IMG/VR virus record: IMGVR_UViG_3300033141_002871
Span: 1-61,849 of that record
DNA length: 61,849 nucleotides
Direction: 5' to 3' (one strand)
DNA from: a virus
The notes below the pieces were generated by a model. The model saw only the letters and a list, made by a program, of their open reading frames with translations. It searched no databases and was not told the origin of the DNA. The position numbers and the translations under genes were made by a program. Positions 24,283-32,664 of this stretch are shown in pieces. Positions within the stretch are counted from its first letter, which is position 1, and every line of letters starts with the position of its first letter.

Positions 24283-25518
24283 ATGGGCAAGAAGCGTAGG
24301 TCGAAGGTCGCGGGAGTACCTACAGAGAGAAGGCGCTTGTCTGAGTTGATTCCTGCCAGCTACAACCCGCGCAAGATTTCCGACGAAGCCAAACTTGCCC
24401 TGAGAAGGAGCATCGAGGAGTTCGGGCTGGTCCAGCCGATAGTCTGGAACAGGAGGACCGGGAGGGTTGTCGGCGGGCATCAGAGGCTCTCGATCCTGGC
24501 GGAAATGGGTGTCAGGGAGGTCGAGGTGGCCGAGGTGGATCTCGACGACTCCCATGAGAAAGCCTTGAACATAGCTTTGAACAGCGAGCGGTTGCAGGGA
24601 GAGTGGGATCTGCCGGCGCTGCGGGAGGTCCTGGGTGGCCTGGAGGCCGAGGGTTTGGGCGGGTTGTTGAAGGATCTGGATGTCGAAGGCCTGTTGTCCG
24701 ATATGGTGAGGGAGTACGAGAGCGACCCGAGGTGCTTGCTGGACAAACCCAAGTCCGCAGGATCCGCGCCGGCCTACCCCGAGCCGGACGCGGATGCCTC
24801 AGAGGTTGTCAGAGAGTGCGACCGGATGGTCGTCGAGTTCTCGGGCGGGAAGGACTCCACGGTCGCACTGGGATGGGCGCGGGCGGTATCGGAGAGGACG
24901 GGTCGGCCGTTGACGGCCCTGTTCGTCGAGACGGGCGCGGAGTTCCCGGATCTGACACTTCATGTGGCGAGGGTGTGCCGGGAGATGGGTGTCGACCTGA
25001 AAATGCTGCACCCGGAGCGAAACATCGTGGCGCACTATTACGGTGTCGGGAAGTGGCCAAGCCCCATTTACAGGGACTGCCAGTCCAGGTTCATAAACGA
25101 CGTGGTCGACCGGTACTGCCGACAGCAGTTCGGAGAAGAGATAGTGGCGACTATCAGGGGAGGACGCAAGGATCAGAAGACGTCCCGGACAAGGGGCATC
25201 GCATGCAAGAGGGTGTCCGGTAAGGGGCCGGTCAAGTGGCTGATTAGCCCGATGTACGGACAAGACTCCGAGTCTTACGCCGCCGAGTTGAAGAGAGTGG
25301 AAAGGCACCTGTGGCGCGGCTACAACTTGGGGTTCGTGCGGACCGCCTGCTGGATGTGCCCGTTCCAACTGACCGAGCAGTGGGAGGCGATGAAGAAACA
25401 CTACCCGCTGCTGTGGAGAGGCATGCTGCACCTGTCGAAGACCTTGGAGTTCCAGGTGGCCAGAGGGGACAGATACTGGCCCAGGTTCAGAAACTACTGG
25501 AGGAGAGCCTCCGAGTAA
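24283..25518 (+). CDS. ParB-like N-terminal domain fused to a PAPS reductase-like domain
   Basis: 411 residues, ATG with TAGGAGG upstream. Residues 17-110 form a ParB/Srx fold (SYNPRKIS, GLVQPIVWNRRTG, VVGGHQRL). From about residue 180 a PP-loop SGGKDST opens an adenylate-binding, PAPS-reductase-like domain, with a Cys pair ACWMC near the C-terminus. Such fusions occur in phages and plasmids; related DndC proteins act in DNA phosphorothioation. ParB folds of this type can bind NTP and cut or mark DNA. DNA modification or anti-defence is a reasonable inference, not shown here. Confidence 0.78.
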   Translation: MGKKRRSKVAGVPTERRRLSELIPASYNPRKISDEAKLALRRSIEEFGLVQPIVWNRRTGRVVGGHQRLSILAEMGVREVEVAEVDLDDSHEKALNIALNSERLQGEWDLPALREVLGGLEAEGLGGLLKDLDVEGLLSDMVREYESDPRCLLDKPKSAGSAPAYPEPDADASEVVRECDRMVVEFSGGKDSTVALGWARAVSERTGRPLTALFVETGAEFPDLTLHVARVCREMGVDLKMLHPERNIVAHYYGVGKWPSPIYRDCQSRFINDVVDRYCRQQFGEEIVATIRGGRKDQKTSRTRGIACKRVSGKGPVKWLISPMYGQDSESYAAELKRVERHLWRGYNLGFVRTACWMCPFQLTEQWEAMKKHYPLLWRGMLHLSKTLEFQVARGDRYWPRFRNYWRRASE

Positions 25519-25566
25519 GCATGGGAGTGCACGGCATGCAAATCCCCAAAGATATTTTCTCCGTAA

Positions 25567-25585
25567 TTATTTATCGGATAAATAA
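25567..25585 (+). repeat. 19-bp AT-rich palindrome, copy 4
   Basis: Perfect TTATTTATC-G-GATAAATAA, identical to copy 3. This is the only copy lying well away (more than 40 bases) from the nearest stop and start codons. Confidence 0.85.
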
Positions 25586-25629
25586 AACGGGGACCGAACC
25601 GGCATGCTCGTTATTTTCAGGAGGAATAA

Positions 25630-25716
25630 ATGCCCCTTTGTTTCCCGAGGAAAATAGTTCCGAGAACACTCCGGCCCGGAACTGGTCCGGTGCTCCCGAA
25701 TAAAGAGGAAAAATAA
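25630..25716 (+). CDS. Possible 28-aa leader peptide
   Basis: AGGAGG five bases before an ATG; 28 codons rich in Pro and basic residues, ending four bases before the terminase ATG. The terminase itself has a poorly placed ribosome site, so translational coupling is plausible. Confidence 0.35.
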   Translation: MPLCFPRKIVPRTLRPGTGPVLPNKEEK

Positions 25717-25719
25717 ATA

Positions 25720-27786
25720 ATGGGCAGCGGAAGGACGTTCGCGGAGCAGGTCACCCGGCTCCTGGAACAGAGGGCCAGGGAGCTGGAGGTGCGCCGCCAG
25801 GTCCTGGACTTCGCGGAGATGTCGAGGGAGGAGGCGGAGCGGAGGCTCCGGGAGGACAGGGAGCCGCTGCCGCCCCGCAAGTGGATCGAGAACGAGTACT
25901 TCTCCGGCCCGCTGGCCCGCGGCATGTACGACGTCCTGAAGGAGAGGTTCTGCGAGGTCTTCGAGAGGAACGCCTTCGAGGTCCTCATGGCCGGCGCGAT
26001 CGGTTTCGGCAAGACGACTCTGTCCATCGGCATCCACCTCTACAGTCTCTACCTGCTCTCCTGCTACGGGGTGCCCCAGAGGGCGTTCCGCGACATGGTG
26101 GAGTCGGCGCAGATTCTCATGCTGAACCTGAACACGACGAAGGACAAGGCGAAGAACAGCTACTACATGGACCTGTACCGGCTGGTCCACAGCACGCCGT
26201 ACTTCCAGAGGGACTTCCCTCCGATGAAGGGAGTGGTGAACGAGCTGAGGTTTCCGCAGAAGAACGTCATGTGCTCGTTCGCCGGCGCGACGAAGACGGC
26301 GGCCGAGTCCGAGCACCTCGTCTTCTGCGTGCTCGACGAGGCGAACCTGTACGACGTCGTGGAGAGGTCGAGGCGGAGCGAGAGGGCGGACGCGAAGTAC
26401 GACGAGGCGGAGGTCGTTTACGCATCCGCGCTGCGGCGTATGCAGACCCGGTACATGCTGCCGGACGGCACGATGCCCCCGCCTTGCAAGTTGATCTCCC
26501 TCTGCAAGGAGACCTACCCCAACAGCTTCATGCGCCGGAAGATCCGGGAGGCGAGGCAGAAGGGGTGGACGGAGCCGGACCAGAACGGCAGGGTCCGGAC
26601 GATCGTTATCGAGTACGCGGAGTGGGAGACGAAGCCGCCGGAGACCTACGAGAAGAGCTACTTCTGGATTCGCACCGGGACGCGGACGGAGAGCCCGAGG
26701 ATAATCGAGGACGAGAAGGAGGCGGAGCGGGAGAGGAGGGAGCAAGAGAAGAGGAAGGTACAGGGAGTACCGGAGGACGAGCTGTGCGAGGTGATACAGG
26801 TCCCGAGGGCCGGCGGCGAGTACCTCGTGTCCGCCCGGTCGAACCTGTCCGACTTCATTCGCGACATCTGCGGCCGGGCGACGGAGGCGTCTCAGATGTT
26901 CTTCCCGAGACGGGAGTCCCTGTTCAAGGCAGTGCGGAAGGAGGGGGAGGGGCCGTGGAAGGGGGAGGTCTGCCATCACCCGTACACGGCCGAGGAGACG
27001 ACCCTGCTCGACGGGGCCTTTCTGATCAAGGAGAGACTCGCCGAGAAGAGGGACGGTGTCTGGAGACCGCTGGTGAACCCGGCCGCGATTCGGCACGTAC
27101 ACGTCGACATCGGCCTGACCGGGGACGCTGCGGGCATCGCGATGGGGCATGTCTCGGACTGGAAGGACGTCGTGAGGTCCTCCCCCGGAGGTTCCCCGAC
27201 GATGGTCCGGCTTCCGGTTCTCTGGTACGACTTCCTGCTGAGGGTGATTCCGCCGCTCGGCGGAGAGATTCCCTACTCTGGGATTCGCGGCATCATCTAC
27301 TCGCTGAGGGGGCTCGGGTTCAAGGCAGGGCTCGTGACCTACGACAGCTTTCAGCGCACCTGGGCGCAGGAGCTTTCCACCGAGGGGTTCCGGTGCGAGC
27401 TGCTGAGCGTGGACTCCGGCATCGACCCCTACATCGAGCTGAAGGCGGCGTACCTGGAGGACAGGCTGAGCGTCTACCCGTACCCGCAGGTCGAGGGAGA
27501 GCTGGCGGCCCTGGAGAGGGTCTATACCGGGCAGGTAAGGGACGGCAGGCCGGTCGAGAAGATAGACCACCCTCCTGGCGGCGAGAAGGACGTGGCCGAT
27601 GCGATGGCGGGGGTCGCGTATACCCTGGTGAGGGTGGCGTCCACCCGCATTCCGGTCTCGCCGTTCTCCGTGGAGGTCGCGGAGAACGAGTCGGTCGGGG
27701 AGAAGGAGTCGAAGAAGCGGAGGCTGTTCGAGGAGGGGAGGTGGGACGAGCTGTACGATCTGATGAAGCGAGAGGAAGAGGGTTGA
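25720..27786 (+). CDS. Terminase large subunit
   Basis: 688 residues. The ATPase shows GAIGFGKTT as Walker A (about residue 93) and LVFCVLDEAN as Walker B (about 200). The nuclease domain follows, with HVHVDIGLTGD (about 458) and the later acidic KDVADAMAG (about 620). It powers DNA entry into the capsid through the portal and cuts concatemers. Strongly GC-rich coding gives long antisense open frames that are not genes. The stop is followed immediately by palindrome copy 5. Confidence 0.92.
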   Translation: MGSGRTFAEQVTRLLEQRARELEVRRQVLDFAEMSREEAERRLREDREPLPPRKWIENEYFSGPLARGMYDVLKERFCEVFERNAFEVLMAGAIGFGKTTLSIGIHLYSLYLLSCYGVPQRAFRDMVESAQILMLNLNTTKDKAKNSYYMDLYRLVHSTPYFQRDFPPMKGVVNELRFPQKNVMCSFAGATKTAAESEHLVFCVLDEANLYDVVERSRRSERADAKYDEAEVVYASALRRMQTRYMLPDGTMPPPCKLISLCKETYPNSFMRRKIREARQKGWTEPDQNGRVRTIVIEYAEWETKPPETYEKSYFWIRTGTRTESPRIIEDEKEAERERREQEKRKVQGVPEDELCEVIQVPRAGGEYLVSARSNLSDFIRDICGRATEASQMFFPRRESLFKAVRKEGEGPWKGEVCHHPYTAEETTLLDGAFLIKERLAEKRDGVWRPLVNPAAIRHVHVDIGLTGDAAGIAMGHVSDWKDVVRSSPGGSPTMVRLPVLWYDFLLRVIPPLGGEIPYSGIRGIIYSLRGLGFKAGLVTYDSFQRTWAQELSTEGFRCELLSVDSGIDPYIELKAAYLEDRLSVYPYPQVEGELAALERVYTGQVRDGRPVEKIDHPPGGEKDVADAMAGVAYTLVRVASTRIPVSPFSVEVAENESVGEKESKKRRLFEEGRWDELYDLMKREEEG

Positions 27787-27787
27787 T

Positions 27788-27806
27788 TTATTTATCTGCT
27801 AAATAA
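27788..27806 (+). repeat. 19-bp AT-rich palindrome, copy 5
   Basis: TTATTTA-TCTGC-TAAATAA, starting two bases after the terminase stop and ending 17 bases before the first possible start of the lipoprotein gene. Left half intact, right inner bases changed. Confidence 0.8.
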
Positions 27807-27852
27807 GGACGGGAGGTGGCGAGTGGCGTTCAAAGAAGAAAGGAGGTTGGCG

Positions 27853-28239
27853 ATGAGAGCGGCGATTGTTTTCTTGGCGGTTCTCTTGATCTCCGGATGC
27901 GGGGCGGACCCTGGGGGTTCCCTGGCCGACGGAGGCGGAGAGGAGCAGGACTGGTTCGCGGAGTACTACGCGGACTGCGTGGAGGCGTGCGGCCTCTACA
28001 ACGAGGCGATGGTTACGTGCGGAAAGGTCCCGGTCGAGGACTGCGTGAGGCTCCAGTGGGACCACGGCTCGACGAACGAGGAGTGCCGGGGCTGGCGCAA
28101 CGAGGCGACCGGCGACATGTGGGGCGTCGAGTGCTGGAGGGCGGTTCTGCAGCGGCTCGCATACGGGGAGTACGACTGCGCGAAGCTGGAGCAGCCCTGC
28201 GACGGGTGCGTTCCGAACGTGACGGGGTGCGCGCTTTGA
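27853..28239 (+). CDS. Phage-encoded lipoprotein, 128 aa
   Basis: ATG with AAAGGAGG upstream; a GTG at 27823 could extend it by ten residues. The N-terminus MRAAIVFLAVLLISGCGAD is a signal peptide with lipobox (LISGC), so the mature protein should be lipidated at the Cys and held in a membrane. The mature part is acidic and has nine more Cys residues. It sits between terminase and portal. Lysis-associated or superinfection-exclusion roles are possible; neither is shown by a motif. Confidence 0.75.
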   Translation: MRAAIVFLAVLLISGCGADPGGSLADGGGEEQDWFAEYYADCVEACGLYNEAMVTCGKVPVEDCVRLQWDHGSTNEECRGWRNEATGDMWGVECWRAVLQRLAYGEYDCAKLEQPCDGCVPNVTGCAL

Positions 28240-28320
28240 CGGCTGGTGCCATACACGGGACTTGCGGAGGATGGTGTGAGTGGCGTGGATTCGCCGCCCA
28301 CGCCGCCTCCTGTCTTTGGC

Positions 28321-28366
28321 GGCGGGAGAGCTTGGTCGAGAGGCCCGGCTCTCCCGCCTCCTTTTT
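28321..28366 (+). terminator. Intrinsic terminator after the lipoprotein gene
   Basis: Perfect 11-bp stem GGCGGGAGAGC (28321-28331) with GCTCTCCCGCC (28348-28358), 16-base loop, followed by TCCTTTTTG. It separates the terminase-lipoprotein transcript from the portal group. Confidence 0.8.
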
Positions 28367-28387
28367 GCGTTTCGAGGAGGTGTCGCG

Positions 28388-28579
28388 GTGAAAGATCCTT
28401 TCTGGTGTCCGGATGCGGGGAAGTACGCGAAGGACGGAGTCGTCTACAACCAGGTCAACGGGATGTGGGTCAGCAACGCGCGGTGCGCGAAGTGGGGCAG
28501 ATGCAGGGACTGCGCGACCGAGAATGAGAAGAAGGAGAAAGCCGGCGAGGTCAAGGAACTGCTGGAGGTGGACAGATGA
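28388..28579 (+). CDS. Small Cys-rich protein, 63 aa
   Basis: GTG with GAGGAGG upstream. Four Cys residues (WCPDAG, ARCAKWGRCRDC) may bind metal. First gene after the terminator; stop overlaps the next ATG. Function unknown. Confidence 0.55.
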   Translation: MKDPFWCPDAGKYAKDGVVYNQVNGMWVSNARCAKWGRCRDCATENEKKEKAGEVKELLEVDR

Positions 28580-29049
28580 GCGGCGAGAATAATCTGGCGG
28601 CCCGGCTAGAGGCCGCGGTGATGAGCGACGGCAAGCTGGACGGCGGGGAGTTCGAGGCTTTGGAGCGGGAGTTCGCTCCGGCCCTGAACCTGTCTCCGTG
28701 TCCCTGTGGGAGCGGAAAGAAGTTCAACGAGTGCTGCAAGGCGAACTGGCAGCTCCTCCAGCGGACTCGGAACCGGGCCAGGGAAGAGCAGAGGGCGACC
28801 CGGAAGGAGCAGGCAGGGGAGGGCCGGGGTCTGGAGTGGCTGCTGCGGATAGGAGTGGATCCGAGGGGCGGCCTGGTGATAGACGACGCCGGCAGCGGAA
28901 AGAGGCTGCCGATGATCGGGGTCGTCGAGCTGCTGTTCAAGGCGTGGATGGACGCATTCCTCCGCCTCTCCTCGATGGAGGCGATGAGGGCGGCGCAGCA
29001 GGCCACCAGGCCCGAGTCGAAACCGGGACCTGGAAAGATCGTGTTGTGA
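28576..29049 (+). CDS. SEC-C motif protein, 157 aa
   Basis: CPCGSGKKFNECC at residues 42-54 is a textbook SEC-C metal-binding motif, otherwise known from SecA C-termini and many small proteins. Helical flanks on both sides. Lies directly before the portal gene and could be a head-assembly accessory; no direct evidence. Confidence 0.7.
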   Translation: MSGENNLAARLEAAVMSDGKLDGGEFEALEREFAPALNLSPCPCGSGKKFNECCKANWQLLQRTRNRAREEQRATRKEQAGEGRGLEWLLRIGVDPRGGLVIDDAGSGKRLPMIGVVELLFKAWMDAFLRLSSMEAMRAAQQATRPESKPGPGKIVL

Positions 29050-29059
29050 GGAGGTCGAC

Positions 29060-30688
29060 GTGGCGAACGAGTACCCCGTGATCCTGTACCGGAGGGACGA
29101 CGGAGAGCTGGAGAAGAGGGTCGTCATTCCGGAGAGCGTGTTCACCGAGATGACCAGCGCGGAGGCGATGGCGAAGCAGGCCAGGGCCGCCGGCTTCTGG
29201 ACTCGGCTCCGGCGCTGGTTCGGGCAGAGGACAGACGAGGCCCCGGACGAGCAGACGACAGAGATCGGCGGGGTGCCTGTCGCCGACGTCGGAGGTTCCC
29301 TCGCGGAAGAGGAGACTGCCCGGAGGGACGAGACGACCCGACTGGCTCGGTATCGCGACTACATCCGGATGGACGAGGACTGCGTCGAGCTTGGCAGGGC
29401 TCTCACGGTCACGGCCCGCAATGTGTTCATGTCCAAGGAGGGGGACGAGGAGTCGTACAAGGTGGTGGCGGACAACCCGTCGACCCAGAAGATGCTTGAC
29501 GACTTGGACGACCGGATCGACCTGCCGGAGGCGATGCCCGGCATCTGCCGGAGCGCGCTCCTCTACGGAGACGAGTTCGAGGAGGTGGTCGCGGAGGAGC
29601 GCACGAACCTCGTGGTGCGGCTCAAGTGGCTGGACCCGGAGATGACGACCCGGAACGAGGACGAGTACGGGAGGTTGATCGCCAAGGCCGCCTTCACCGT
29701 GAAGACCGAGGGTGAGATGGACGGGGTGCCCCTGCACGCCTGGCAGGTGATTCATCTGCGGCACGCGCACCAGAGGGGGGCGAGGTACGGCAGATCCTTC
29801 CTCTTCCATGCGCGCCGGCCCTGGCGGCTCCTGGAGCCGATGGAGGACAACGTGGTGAACACCCGCTATACTCGGTCCTCCGACATCTTGGCGGTCACGA
29901 TTCCGCTGCCTCCGAACTGCACGTCTGACGAGGCGGAGCGGATTGTCTCCAAGTTCATCCACAAGCTGAAGAAGCGGCGGGTAGTCGACTCTAGCGGGAA
30001 GGTCGACTGGAGACGTGCTCCCTTGCCGGACTCTGCGGACATCGTGATAGGGCAGCCGAGCGGGGAGAACGTGGCGAAGGCGACGATCCAGAGGCTCGGG
30101 GTGTCCGGCGCTCTCGGGGAGGTGACCGACGTCAAGTACTTCCAGCGCAAGCTGCTGACGGCGACCGGCGTCCCCCCCTCCTATCTCGGGATCGAGGAGA
30201 GCGTGAACGCCAAGGCGACGTTAAGTTGGGAGGACTTAAATTTCGCGAGAGAAATAAGAGCGATACAGAAGGAGATGGCGTGGTTTCAGCGGCAGCTCTA
30301 CAACCGCCAGATCGTCCTGCTCGGTGGGACTCCGGAGAAGGATCTCTACAGGATCGTCTATCCGGCGATAAGCATGGTCGACGAGGAGCTGAAGATGAGC
30401 GTCGAGCAGATGCGGTGGACGATCTTCGGCCAGGCCAGGGGCAGCGGCATTCCGGTCCGGTGGCTCCTGCGAAGGATCATCGGCCTGTCGGAGGAGGATG
30501 TCGAGGAGCTGTACGCGATGGGCCTCCGGGACGAGCCCGGGACTTCGGAGAAGCCGCCGGTCGGCGCGGAGGAGCACGCGAGGGACCGGGTGTTCCGGGA
30601 CATGCGGCTGGCGAACGACATACAGACCCTGCGGGACATGATCCGGGTCATCCGGAGAGAGAGGCTGAACAGGCCGCTGGAGGCTTGA
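29060..30688 (+). CDS. Portal protein, T4 gp20-like
   Basis: 542 residues, GTG with GAGGAGG upstream. The conserved T4-type portal block DIVIGQPSGENVAKATI...GEVTDVKYFQRKLL...GVPPSYLG is present, followed by the NAKATLSWEDLNFAR helix region. Forms the dodecameric vertex through which DNA passes. A short stretch at 30221-30255 uses AT-rich codons and contains two palindromes, unlike the rest of the gene. Confidence 0.88.
   Translation: MANEYPVILYRRDDGELEKRVVIPESVFTEMTSAEAMAKQARAAGFWTRLRRWFGQRTDEAPDEQTTEIGGVPVADVGGSLAEEETARRDETTRLARYRDYIRMDEDCVELGRALTVTARNVFMSKEGDEESYKVVADNPSTQKMLDDLDDRIDLPEAMPGICRSALLYGDEFEEVVAEERTNLVVRLKWLDPEMTTRNEDEYGRLIAKAAFTVKTEGEMDGVPLHAWQVIHLRHAHQRGARYGRSFLFHARRPWRLLEPMEDNVVNTRYTRSSDILAVTIPLPPNCTSDEAERIVSKFIHKLKKRRVVDSSGKVDWRRAPLPDSADIVIGQPSGENVAKATIQRLGVSGALGEVTDVKYFQRKLLTATGVPPSYLGIEESVNAKATLSWEDLNFAREIRAIQKEMAWFQRQLYNRQIVLLGGTPEKDLYRIVYPAISMVDEELKMSVEQMRWTIFGQARGSGIPVRWLLRRIIGLSEEDVEELYAMGLRDEPGTSEKPPVGAEEHARDRVFRDMRLANDIQTLRDMIRVIRRERLNRPLEA
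30221..30255 (+). repeat. Two short palindromes inside the portal gene
   Basis: TTAAGT-TGGGAGG-ACTTAA (30221-30239, 19 bases in all) and ATTTC-GCGAGA-GAAAT (30240-30255) lie side by side in coding sequence. Codons here (TTA, AGT, TTT, ATA) are rare in the gene. The first has a GGGAGG loop like a ribosome binding site. Confidence 0.5.
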
Positions 30689-30691
30689 CCG

Positions 30692-31291
30692 ATGAAGCTG
30701 TGGATTCTGAGACGGCTGACCTGGTTCTCGCTGAGGTGCGGGATCTACTATCTCTGGTCCAGAATCTACCAGAGGCTGTTCGAGTCCACCTGGCTCGACT
30801 ACACGAAGGTCCCGCTGTTTCCCAGTGTCGGAGCGATAGAAGACTGTGTCGAGAAGATGAAGTGGCGACCGGACAAGTGGTGGATGTTCTGGGACGCTGT
30901 TTCCGCCCCGGGGGCGGTCTGGGCCAGGTACTTCGAGGGGAAGGAGGCAGGCGACTGTGAAGATGTGTCCTTGGCTGCCGCCACGGCCCTGAGGGAGTGG
31001 CTGAGGCACCATCGGATGCACGTCGAGGTGACTGGCCTGTACCTCCTCACGGTTCCCTGGCTGGGCAGGGACGGGAAGGTGGGGGGGCACAGCGTCTGCG
31101 CCATCTCCTACGTCGATGTCGACGGAACGAAGAAGTGGGCGCACTGGAGCAACTGGAACCGAATACTGTGGGGACGCGAGACGGTCGAGGACGTCGTACG
31201 CGAGATCCTGCGCGGCAACTACTCTTTGGGCTGGGCTCTTGCGGACCTGGACCTGAGGCTTGTGAGATACGGGGGATGGGAGAATCCGTGA
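30692..31291 (+). CDS. Transglutaminase-like cysteine protease fold protein
   Basis: 199 residues. GDCEDVSLAAATALR supplies a candidate catalytic Cys, GGHSVCAI the His, and HWSNWN the third residue, in the order of transglutaminase-like proteases. A hydrophobic Trp-rich N-terminus precedes. Lies between portal and minor head protein. Could process a head protein or peptidoglycan; inference only. Confidence 0.5.
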   Translation: MKLWILRRLTWFSLRCGIYYLWSRIYQRLFESTWLDYTKVPLFPSVGAIEDCVEKMKWRPDKWWMFWDAVSAPGAVWARYFEGKEAGDCEDVSLAAATALREWLRHHRMHVEVTGLYLLTVPWLGRDGKVGGHSVCAISYVDVDGTKKWAHWSNWNRILWGRETVEDVVREILRGNYSLGWALADLDLRLVRYGGWENP

Positions 31292-32391
31292 ACGCTTCGC
31301 TGGCAGAAGAGCTGCTGTCCCTTTCCGAGGACGATCTAGAGGACCTGGAGACCGTGCTTGTCGGGGCGGCCCCCGAGTTCGAGGAGGCGGCCCCGCGTGT
31401 TCTGAGACTGGCGAGTGGGATGGACAAGGTCCGGGCCTCCTACTACCGGAGGTTCGAGAAGCTGACGGCGGACCTGGAGAGGAAGGCGATCACCCTGCGG
31501 CAGTTCGAGAAGGAGGCACACGACCTCATCTCGACGACGTTCCGGGACGTCTACAGGACGCACCGGGGCAGGACGCTGACTCCGGGGGACGAGGAGTGGC
31601 TCTCCAGGGCCAGCGCGGAGGAGCTGAGGTACGCCTCGAAGTTCGGCAAGGACATCGATGCAGGCAATCTGAAGATGCCGAGACAGAGGCGGGCGATGCT
31701 GTACGCGCAGACCCTGAACGGGATCGCCCTGAACGCGAAGATCGAGGCGCTCCCGGACAACTCGCGGATCTGGTGGCGTCTAGGTCGTGGGGAGCATTGC
31801 ATTGACTGCTTGATTCTCGCCGCGAACTCGCCTTACACGAAGTGGAACCTCCCGACAACTCCGAGATCCGGTGATACCCGCTGCGTCAGTAATTGTTTGT
31901 GCAAACTTGAAGTGAATCTGGGAGTACTGAGCCGGGCGGAGCGGGAGGACGCCGCGGAGTACGCGCAGAAGCGGGACCAGAGCCTGAACGACATGCTGAG
32001 GCCGGTGAAGCCGCCGCGGGGGATGAGACTGGCGGAGCCGGCCGAGCTGAGGGTAATCGACGGGCTGCGGATGCGGATGAACCTGCTGCGGCGGAGGATG
32101 GCGGAGCCCGGCCTGGATCCGAAGGAGCTTCGGAAGCTGGCAGCGGAGAGGAGCAGGATCAACGCGAAGCTGATCGACTATCTGGAGGAGCGGGGCATCT
32201 ACGACGTCCCGGTCTGGAGTGTCGACGACGTGCTGGACGAGCGCCATGTCGGGCGCAGGGCGGTCCAGGAGCTGTTTCGGCACGGGATAGACGGCCGGAG
32301 CCTCTCTCTGGTCGAGAAGCGGCACCTCACCGCGATGCTCGACCGGTACGAGAAGGAGGTCGGGGAGCTGTTCTCCGACGAGGTTATTTAG
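31288..32391 (+). CDS. Minor head / head morphogenesis protein
   Basis: 367 residues; GTG overlaps the upstream stop and has GGGAG upstream (ATG 31276 is an alternative). The segment CIDCLILAANSPY...LPTTPRSGDTRC...NCLCKLEV is the Cys block typical of phage Mu F / SPP1 gp7-type head morphogenesis proteins, which usually follow the portal. The stop TAG is part of palindrome copy 6. Confidence 0.7.
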   Translation: MNASLAEELLSLSEDDLEDLETVLVGAAPEFEEAAPRVLRLASGMDKVRASYYRRFEKLTADLERKAITLRQFEKEAHDLISTTFRDVYRTHRGRTLTPGDEEWLSRASAEELRYASKFGKDIDAGNLKMPRQRRAMLYAQTLNGIALNAKIEALPDNSRIWWRLGRGEHCIDCLILAANSPYTKWNLPTTPRSGDTRCVSNCLCKLEVNLGVLSRAEREDAAEYAQKRDQSLNDMLRPVKPPRGMRLAEPAELRVIDGLRMRMNLLRRRMAEPGLDPKELRKLAAERSRINAKLIDYLEERGIYDVPVWSVDDVLDERHVGRRAVQELFRHGIDGRSLSLVEKRHLTAMLDRYEKEVGELFSDEVI

Positions 32392-32402
32392 GGGATAAAT
32401 AA
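32384..32402 (+). repeat. 19-bp AT-rich palindrome, copy 6
   Basis: TTATTTA-GGGGA-TAAATAA. It contains the stop of the minor head gene, and the next ATG follows with no gap at 32403. The loop GGGGA is seven bases before that ATG and is its only ribosome binding site. Confidence 0.85.
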
Positions 32403-32663
32403 ATGGTCGAGACCTGGAACTACGTGGCCGGAGATCTGAGGGGCGTCGGGCTGATGCTGGCGGAGGCGCTGCGGGCGGCGGTCGGGACGAGGGTCCGGGT
32501 AGCGCCCCTGGAGATGTCCATCGCCTCCAAGCTGGGGCTGTGGCTGAGGGGCGAAACGGAGGACGTCAAGACAGTCCGTGAGAGGCTTGAGAAAGTCTTG
32601 GACGAGAGGAAGATCGAGTGGCACGCGCTGAGGTGGACGGAGAACCGGGCGAGAGGAGGCTGA
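32403..32663 (+). CDS. Hypothetical protein, 86 aa
   Basis: ATG immediately after palindrome copy 6. Small alpha/beta protein with no known motif. Next gene starts two bases after its stop. Confidence 0.65.
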   Translation: MVETWNYVAGDLRGVGLMLAEALRAAVGTRVRVAPLEMSIASKLGLWLRGETEDVKTVRERLEKVLDERKIEWHALRWTENRARGG

Positions 32664-32664
32664 G

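Larger units (their letters stand above)
25519..25719 (+). other. Intergenic region before the terminase
   Basis: 201 bases that separate early-type genes from the packaging genes. Contains palindrome copy 4 and a possible 28-codon frame with a strong ribosome binding site. It ends in an AT-rich AAAAATAAATA run directly before the terminase ATG. No clear sigma-70 promoter or U-tract terminator seen. Confidence 0.6.

Noticed and set aside
25567-27570. 667-codon open frame on the - strand opposite the terminase
   Set aside because: GC-rich coding in the + frame leaves the opposite frame free of stops. It has Leu/Arg/His-rich composition, no domain, and the terminase motifs are clear on the + strand.
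25881-27806. 641-codon + strand frame inside the terminase
   Set aside because: Arg/Gly/His-rich shadow in another frame; terminase frame carries all motifs.
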